From CAYPEL01 sp964409635 (GTDB lineage: Bacteria > Pseudomonadota > Gammaproteobacteria > DSM-19610): DNA of 30,494 nucleotides. The first letter of the stretch is position 1, and every line of letters begins with the position of its first letter. Positions 26,022-30,494 of the stretch are shown here, in pieces. The stretch spans positions 1 through 30,494 of the forward strand of contig CAYPEL010000015.1 of the NCBI GenBank assembly GCA_964409635.1, in the 5' to 3' direction. Below the pieces are notes generated by a model that did not search any database, was not told where the DNA came from, and saw nothing but the letters and a program-made list of their open reading frames with translations. The position numbers were made by a program, and so were the translations under genes.

Positions 26022-26517
26022 CTTGAATTTCCAGTCTTGTTACATTAGCCGGTGGGAGTGGGTGTACGGGTGGCATTATGGCCGCAGATAATTGCAGCTT
26101 GCCCGAGGATACGCCACGGCAGGTAACCATTTCGTCAGCAATCTTTTGCAAACGCGACACCGGACCCTGCACCAATACCACTTCCATGGTGTGTGCGTGC
26201 ATAAGTTGCACATGCAGTGAACTGATCACTTCATCTAGGTAGTGGTGCTGCAAATCAGCCAATTGTTTCTGTAACCCAGGTTTGGAATGATCATAAACCA
26301 GGGTAATAGCACCCGCCATAATTTCATGCCCGAGCTGCTTTTTATGTTCCGTAACCCGCGCAACAATCATATCGGTAATGGCCTGTGAACGGCTTTCGAA
26401 ACCCCGTTGACTGACCATATCGTCCAACTGGTTTAGCAATACTTCGGGCAATGAGACACTGATTCTTGTCGTACAGTTTTTTGATGCCACACTCACAGCC
26501 CTGCCAACAGTTTTCAA
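26008..26517 (-). CDS. NikR-like ribbon-helix-helix regulator with altered metal site
   Basis: A 169-residue regulator with an N-terminal ribbon-helix-helix DNA-binding domain (RISVSLPEVLLNQLDDM, about 18-34) and a C-terminal ACT-like NikR domain (about 65-145). Aligned with E. coli NikR, the nickel ligands His76 and His87 correspond to His91 and His102, but His89 is Gln104 and Cys95 is Thr110. Two of the four square-planar nickel ligands are thus missing. The DNA-contact strand keeps Arg and replaces the two Thr by Ser. The frame opens with TTG at 26517, with GGAG upstream and an overlap of the ATPase stop; a GTG at 26490 would remove nine residues. A matching operator lies in front of the operon. 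Its ligand is not known. Confidence 0.85.
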   Translation of the reverse strand: MKTVGRAVSVASKNCTTRISVSLPEVLLNQLDDMVSQRGFESRSQAITDMIVARVTEHKKQLGHEIMAGAITLVYDHSKPGLQKQLADLQHHYLDEVISSLHVQLMHAHTMEVVLVQGPVSRLQKIADEMVTCRGVSSGKLQLSAAIMPPVHPLPPANVTRLEIQDDHE

Positions 26518-27422
26518 AACACACTCTCCACGTCGTCGTTTATGTGAACCATACGCATCATATTCAAATGATCGCCGTTATCATCTGTTTCTGGCGGATG
26601 GATTAACACCTCCAAACGTTTCTTGGTAGCCAGAAATTCTGCTGACAGTAACTGATCTGATGAACGGGGTTGTGGAACCGGAACTTCAATTAACTCCTGC
26701 ACTTCACCGGGATGCGCCTTGAGAACAAGTATACGATCCGCCAGATAAATTGCTTCATCAAGATCATGGGTAATAAACACGATAGTGATGTCAATATTTT
26801 GCCAGATCTCCATTAAATAGGACTGCATTTTTGAGCGCGTTTGAGCATCAAGCGCGCCAAAGGGTTCATCCATGAGCAATACGCGGGGTTGGTTTGCAAG
26901 CGCCCTTGCGATAGCTACACGTTGCTTCATGCCACCTGAAAGTTGATGCGGGTAACTGTTCGCAAATTTTGTGAGTCCCACCAGATCCAGCCACTGCATC
27001 GCTTCCTCACTAGCCGCCATCTTGCCACGCCCCGCCATTTCGAGACCAAACATAACGTTGCGTTTTACAGTACGCCATGGGAACAAGGTATAACTCTGAA
27101 ACACCATACCACGATCCGGGCCGGGCCCGCTGACAACTTGCCCATTGACTAACACTTCACCACTACTTGGTGTTTCCAGACCTGCGAGAATTCGAATCAG
27201 AGTGGATTTGCCGCAACCCGATGCTCCAATTACACAGACAAATTCACGTTTGTAGGTTTTGAAATTTATATCCTTCAGGGCCGTTATGCTGCCATGAGAT
27301 GTTTCAAAATGCTTGGTTAGATTCTTAACTTCCATAAGCACAGGCCGTTGTTTCATGCGTTTAAAACGATCAGCAACTTCCGCAGCCTGGGTTCTATAGT
27401 CAGGTAGATCTATAGTGTGCAT
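26514..27422 (-). CDS. NitT/TauT-type ABC transporter ATPase
   Basis: A 302-residue ATPase of the nitrate/sulfonate/taurine family. Walker A is GASGCGKST (66-74), the Q-loop is in MVFQSYTLFPW, the signature is LSGGMKQR (161-168), Walker B is VLLMDEPFGALD with Glu186, and the switch motif is FITHDLDEA. The N-terminal 30 residues are an extension not needed for the fold. It starts two bases after the permease stop. It should energise import of the cluster's nitrogen compound, which I infer to be guanidine from the riboswitch and enzymes. Confidence 0.93.
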   Translation of the reverse strand: MHTIDLPDYRTQAAEVADRFKRMKQRPVLMEVKNLTKHFETSHGSITALKDINFKTYKREFVCVIGASGCGKSTLIRILAGLETPSSGEVLVNGQVVSGPGPDRGMVFQSYTLFPWRTVKRNVMFGLEMAGRGKMAASEEAMQWLDLVGLTKFANSYPHQLSGGMKQRVAIARALANQPRVLLMDEPFGALDAQTRSKMQSYLMEIWQNIDITIVFITHDLDEAIYLADRILVLKAHPGEVQELIEVPVPQPRSSDQLLSAEFLATKKRLEVLIHPPETDDNGDHLNMMRMVHINDDVESVF

Positions 27423-27424
27423 GA

Positions 27425-28381
27425 TCAGACCTCAGCATCCTTTTGCTGCCATGGAAAAACCTTCCTTCCCAACCAGGCGAGCAACAAATCTGTCGACAAA
27501 CCAATAATGCCTATGATCATGATGGCAGCAAATACATTATCAAAATTCTTGTAGCGCGCTTGTTGAGTAATAAACCAGGTTATTCCCGAGCTGGTCCCGA
27601 TCAGTTCTGCTACGATCAGATAGGTCCATGCCCAACCAAGCAGGATTCGCATATCCTTAAACAAGTCTGTGGCTATGCCTGGTATCACCACCTTGAAAAG
27701 CAGTGCAATATTTTTAGCACCTAATGTCTGCGCAGCTTCTAATAATGATGGATCCAGCTTACGGGTAGTATTCGATACCACCAACACTTGCTGAAAAAAG
27801 GTTCCGATAACGATAATGGCTATTTTCGGCGCCTGATAGATGCCTAAAATAGCTACCGCCAGAGCACCAAAAGCAGGTGCCGGCAAGTATCGGAAAAATT
27901 CGACAAAAGGTTCGAAAAGCCTGGAAAAAAAATCGTAGGTGCCCGCCAGAATTCCCAGTGGAACGCCCAGCATTGAAGAAATCAGAAAACCCCAGAATAT
28001 TACCTGTACGCTGCTCCACAAACTTTCATGTAGCCACTTTTCGTTACGGCGCTTTGGTTCTGTCGTAAAAGCGGTATAAAAAGCATGCCCCACCTCATGC
28101 GGTGCTGGTAAATAAATTGGATTTGCGGGTTTACCTTTCGGCTCTATACCACCGGATGCCAATAAATTATCGCGTTCTGACCAGAAGAGATCCTTGTCTA
28201 CCAATTGTCCTGCCTGGAAATAGGACACGTCACCCGCTTGAGTAATTTCTACTTTCGGGTGCCATAACCAGGGCACATAACTCACTAACGACCAGATGAG
28301 TAACGGTAGAACAAAGCTCAATACCGTCAGCATAAATCTTGGCCGCGCATCTAGCTGCTTGCGGACAGCGAACCATTGCAT
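27425..28381 (-). CDS. NitT/TauT-type ABC transporter permease
   Basis: A 318-residue inner-membrane permease. The first helix (about 16-40) is followed by a long segment of about 70 mostly polar residues before the core helices. Such a periplasmic insert is common in permeases linked to urea carboxylase clusters. The EAA loop that docks the ATPase is LLEAAQTLGAKNIALLFKVVIPG (about 217-239). Five or so further helices follow. It lies between the binding protein and the ATPase, with 54 and 2 bases of spacing. The substrate is inferred from context only. Confidence 0.92.
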   Translation of the reverse strand: MQWFAVRKQLDARPRFMLTVLSFVLPLLIWSLVSYVPWLWHPKVEITQAGDVSYFQAGQLVDKDLFWSERDNLLASGGIEPKGKPANPIYLPAPHEVGHAFYTAFTTEPKRRNEKWLHESLWSSVQVIFWGFLISSMLGVPLGILAGTYDFFSRLFEPFVEFFRYLPAPAFGALAVAILGIYQAPKIAIIVIGTFFQQVLVVSNTTRKLDPSLLEAAQTLGAKNIALLFKVVIPGIATDLFKDMRILLGWAWTYLIVAELIGTSSGITWFITQQARYKNFDNVFAAIMIIGIIGLSTDLLLAWLGRKVFPWQQKDAEV

Positions 28382-28435
28382 GGTTTATTTTACTTTCTTT
28401 TCTGAATACCAGATCACGGCCAAGTGTATTGGTTG

Positions 28436-29416
28436 TTAAAGTTCGTCCATCAAAGACAGGTCAATATACGATCCCACGTCTTGGGCTGAGTCATAGACTT
28501 TATTGGCAACGTTAAAATCATCGGAAATTTTTGTTGAGCCATAGACTGATTTATAGCCTGCAGCTTTTCCCATAAAGGCCTTGGCTTCTTCAAGCGTTAG
28601 TATTTTAGTGCCGCTGATAAAGGTTTCATATTCTTTAGGCGGCACACCAACGCGCGATGCCATTATTTTTACAGCATCTTCATGCGTTTTAGGATCTTTG
28701 ATATAGTCAACAATCCGGTACCAGACTTTCATCACCTTCTTCCAATCGTCACGGCGTTTAGCCAGGCTCTCGGGAGAAACAGCGAGTACATCGTAGATCA
28801 AACCCGGCTGATCTGCGCTGCTAAAGACCGATTTAGAACCCGGTACCAGCTTAAGCGCCTGACCGGAGTTTGGCTGCCAGGCGACTATCGCGTCGACTTG
28901 CCCGGATGCCAATACCTGTGGTGTTTCGTTGGTAGGCACATTCACCAACTCAACATCAGCCTCACTCAATCCATTTTGCTGCAGCGCATCAAGTAATAAC
29001 AAGTGACTGACAAAACCGATCTCGACGCCAATCTTTTTGCCTTTCAAATCCTTTACAGAGTTAATTCCCGGCTTGGCAACGACCATGTCATTGCCGTTAC
29101 TGTAATCGTTAATCAGGTACATAATGCCTTTCCCACCGGCAGCACCAGTCACCAGTGTATCGCCGTTTGTCATAGCAACTGCATCGAGTTTTCCGGCTGC
29201 GAATGCATCCATAGAGGCCACATAGTCAAACCAGTCAAACTTGACATCGACACCCGCATCCTTGAACCAGTCTTTTTCAATACCCACTTCCCAGGCAACC
29301 CAGCCCGGCCAATCGCTGTAACCGATTTTTAAAGGCTCCGCACTTGCAACCAGTACGGATGTACTAAAAAACAGTCCCAACAGGGAAACCACAAAACGGC
29401 GGGCTAAGATACGCAT
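28436..29416 (-). CDS. NitT/TauT-type periplasmic substrate-binding protein
   Basis: A 326-residue solute-binding protein of the SsuA/TauA/NrtA fold. The ATG at 29416 is chosen because GGAGG stands eight bases before it and a signal peptide of about 26 residues follows, ending near VASA before EPLKIGYSDWPGW. A longer frame to 29488 would overlap the sigma-54 promoter and put extra residues before the signal peptide. The motif PGWVAWEVG and the later VAWQPNSGQAL line the ligand cleft in relatives. It is the first gene of the cluster. By context it captures guanidine or a related small nitrogen compound. Confidence 0.92.
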   Translation of the reverse strand: MRILARRFVVSLLGLFFSTSVLVASAEPLKIGYSDWPGWVAWEVGIEKDWFKDAGVDVKFDWFDYVASMDAFAAGKLDAVAMTNGDTLVTGAAGGKGIMYLINDYSNGNDMVVAKPGINSVKDLKGKKIGVEIGFVSHLLLLDALQQNGLSEADVELVNVPTNETPQVLASGQVDAIVAWQPNSGQALKLVPGSKSVFSSADQPGLIYDVLAVSPESLAKRRDDWKKVMKVWYRIVDYIKDPKTHEDAVKIMASRVGVPPKEYETFISGTKILTLEEAKAFMGKAAGYKSVYGSTKISDDFNVANKVYDSAQDVGSYIDLSLMDEL

Positions 29417-29428
29417 GACAAAATCCTC

Positions 29429-29460
29429 CAGTATTACGAAATTGGTATTAAGTAATACTG
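29429..29460. promoter_or_regulatory. NikR-type operator palindrome
   Basis: CAGTATTAC (29429-29437) and GTAATACTG (29452-29460) are perfect inverted repeats. Written as half sites this is GTATTA-N16-TAATAC, the same spacing as the E. coli NikR operator GTATGA-N16-TCATAC with one changed base per half. It overlaps the predicted sigma-54 start (about 29454) and the leader, where a bound repressor would block transcription. The cluster itself encodes a NikR-like protein. Confidence 0.75.
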
Positions 29461-29464
29461 GGAA

Positions 29465-29480
29465 AGCAAAGCCTATGCCA
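29465..29480 (-). promoter_or_regulatory. Sigma-54 promoter of the guanidine cluster
   Basis: The minus strand reads TGGCATAGGCTTTGCT. GG and GC are 10 bases apart; TGGCA and TTGCT match the consensus fully, and only the C and G of the inner ACG are changed. The predicted start near 29454 lies about 38 bases before the ATG of the binding-protein gene. NtrC-like sites follow upstream. Confidence 0.82.
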
Positions 29481-29553
29481 CCACTCAAATTAAATTTAAC
29501 TCTACTAAAAACATAAAGTTAATTAATTTAAGCTTAGCCTTGTATCCCCTCTT

Positions 29554-29570
29554 CGCACCAAGACTAGGCG
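29554..29570. promoter_or_regulatory. Weak NtrC-like site
   Basis: CGCACC is followed, after AAGAC, by a poorly matching second half. It lies 31 bp (three helical turns) from the better site at 29585, like the paired NtrC sites of the enteric glnA promoter. Confidence 0.3.
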
Positions 29571-29584
29571 CAATGGTAATTACC

Positions 29585-29601
29585 TGCACTATATTGGAAC
29601 A
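29585..29601. promoter_or_regulatory. NtrC-like enhancer site
   Basis: TGCACT-ATATT-GGAACA matches the NtrC consensus TGCACC-N5-GGTGCA at 9 of 12 positions. It is about 118 bp upstream of the -12 element, nearly the same distance as the site in front of the porin-glnK-amt operon. The remaining 200 bp up to rep are A/T-rich without another clear signal. Confidence 0.5.
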
Positions 29602-29794
29602 AAGTATGCCAGTTGAAAATTTTTAAATAGGCTTTTAAATGGCCACCTGCTGCTGAGGTATTTTTAATTTAACGACGCCTTGTACGCGCTGTAATGTTTA
29701 CTTTTAGACTGCTTGGCAAACTTTAAAAATTCCCCTCCATGAAGATTCACGCAAGCTGTTATCAAATCTTAAGAGAAGATCGGATTTAATCACG

Positions 29795-29800
29795 TATAAT
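29795..29800 (+). promoter_or_regulatory. Candidate -10 box for rep
   Basis: TATAAT lies 45 bases before the rep start. The ten bases CACGTATAAT are identical to those at the candidate promoter at 2482. No good -35 box is visible at normal spacing. Confidence 0.35.
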
Positions 29801-29845
29801 GTTCCTCCCAATACATCCTGTTTTTATCAAACAAGCAAACTCAAC

Positions 29846-30494
29846 GTGCCCGACCTTAATCCACCACAACGTAGTGCAGTCCGCATTACAGACCGCCCTT
29901 TACTCGTTCTAGCCGGTGCCGGCAGCGGTAAAACCCGGGTCATTACCTACAAGATTGCGCATTTAATTAAACACTGCGGTCTCGAGCCTAAAACCATTAC
30001 TGCGGTCACTTTTACCAACAAAGCGGCACGGGAAATGCGTGACCGTGTTGCCAAACTGGACAAGCGTGAAAATATCAAAGGTTTGACGATTTCGACCTTT
30101 CACACCCTGGGAATGAATCTGCTGCGACGTGAAGCCGTGCAGCTTGATTTTAAACCCAACTTTTCTATTTTTGATGCCCAAGACAGTCAGCACCTGATCG
30201 ACGAGCTGGTACGCAAACGACCGGTTGCCTTCGGCAATGACAGCATGCGCTGGCAAATTTCCAACTGGAAAAATGACCTGGTCACAGCGCAACAAGCTGT
30301 GCAACAGGCCAATAGCGAATTCGAACTCGCTACCGCGATACTCTACAACGAATACCAGCATCATCTGCACGCCTATAATGCCTTCGACTTCGATGACTTG
30401 ATTATGCAACCCACAGTCTTGTTGACGAATAACCAAACAGTCCGTGAGCACTGCCAAAACCGCATCAGGCAAATGCTGATGGATCAGTACCAGG
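29846..30494 (+). CDS. rep: ATP-dependent DNA helicase Rep (partial)
   Basis: Rep is a superfamily 1A, 3'-to-5' helicase that removes proteins ahead of the replication fork. The frame starts with GTG at 29846 and runs off the right edge after 216 codons. Visible motifs are LNPPQRSAV, motif I AGAGSGKTRVIT, motif Ia TFTNKAAREM, STFHTLG, SNWKNDL and FDFDDLI, which line up with E. coli Rep rather than UvrD. At the end the Walker B motif reads MDQYQ (Asp213-Gln214), where Rep and UvrD have DEYQ or DEFQ. The catalytic glutamate is therefore replaced, or one base is wrong. No clear ribosome-binding site precedes the GTG, and no in-frame upstream ATG exists nearby. Confidence 0.93.
   Translation, partial: MPDLNPPQRSAVRITDRPLLVLAGAGSGKTRVITYKIAHLIKHCGLEPKTITAVTFTNKAAREMRDRVAKLDKRENIKGLTISTFHTLGMNLLRREAVQLDFKPNFSIFDAQDSQHLIDELVRKRPVAFGNDSMRWQISNWKNDLVTAQQAVQQANSEFELATAILYNEYQHHLHAYNAFDFDDLIMQPTVLLTNNQTVREHCQNRIRQMLMDQYQ

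Noticed and set aside
29417..29454. A second guanidine riboswitch (ykkC type) in the leader of the binding-protein gene
   Set aside because: The predicted leader is only about 38 bases, shows no ACGR-loop hairpins and is too short for the guanidine-I fold; the palindrome there fits a protein operator better.
29416..29488. Upstream extension of the binding protein to 29488
   Set aside because: The extension would precede the signal peptide, covers the sigma-54 promoter and lacks a ribosome-binding site, whereas ATG 29416 has GGAGG at good distance.
29963..30472. Minus-strand open frame of 169 codons at the right end
   Set aside because: It lies opposite the conserved helicase motifs of rep on the plus strand, so it is a shadow frame.

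Overview
The window comes from a gammaproteobacterium outside the Enterobacterales. The support for this is the PriA, ArgS, SPOR-protein, SpeA, ComM, UbiK and Rep protein types, an ABC/MCE lipid-transport operon of the PA3211-3214 type, and a TorF-like porin linked to glnK-amt. Base composition is moderate. I see no phage, CRISPR, rRNA or tRNA. No full-length transposase gene is present, but two small non-coding repeat elements are.

Positions 1-12,700 are mostly housekeeping. They hold the start of an exported protein (minus strand, cut by the edge), priA, a four-gene MlaE/MlaF/MlaD/lipoprotein operon for phospholipid traffic, argS, a MITE-like element, a SPOR-domain cell-division protein, the divergent polyamine genes speA and speE, and a class-2 polyphosphate kinase. 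Positions 12,700-17,000 are read on the minus strand: a TorF-like porin, glnK and amt form one nitrogen operon closed by a strong terminator, followed by fetAB. Next come ubiK, a REPIN-type repeat doublet and comM on the plus strand.

Positions 19,000-29,500 are the most interesting part. A minus-strand cluster runs SBP, permease, ATPase, NikR-like regulator, UAAP1, UAAP2, biotin-dependent carboxylase, allophanate hydrolase. Generic annotation would call it urea degradation. Between UAAP2 and the carboxylase lie two hairpins with identical ACGG loops, the hallmark of the guanidine-II (mini-ykkC) riboswitch. I therefore read the cluster as guanidine import and catabolism: carboxylation of guanidine, deimination of carboxyguanidine by the two UAAP proteins, then hydrolysis of allophanate to ammonium and CO2.

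The cluster appears to carry three control layers. A sigma-54 promoter with NtrC-like sites about 120 bp upstream precedes the binding-protein gene. A palindrome GTATTA-N16-TAATAC, with exactly the NikR operator architecture, overlaps the predicted transcription start. The guanidine-II riboswitch, with its own candidate -10 box, sits inside the operon. The encoded NikR-like protein has lost two of the four high-affinity nickel ligands. The porin-glnK-amt operon has the same sigma-54 plus NtrC layout at nearly the same spacing, so both units probably belong to one nitrogen-limitation regulon. The window ends inside rep, whose Walker B motif reads DQ instead of the usual DE.
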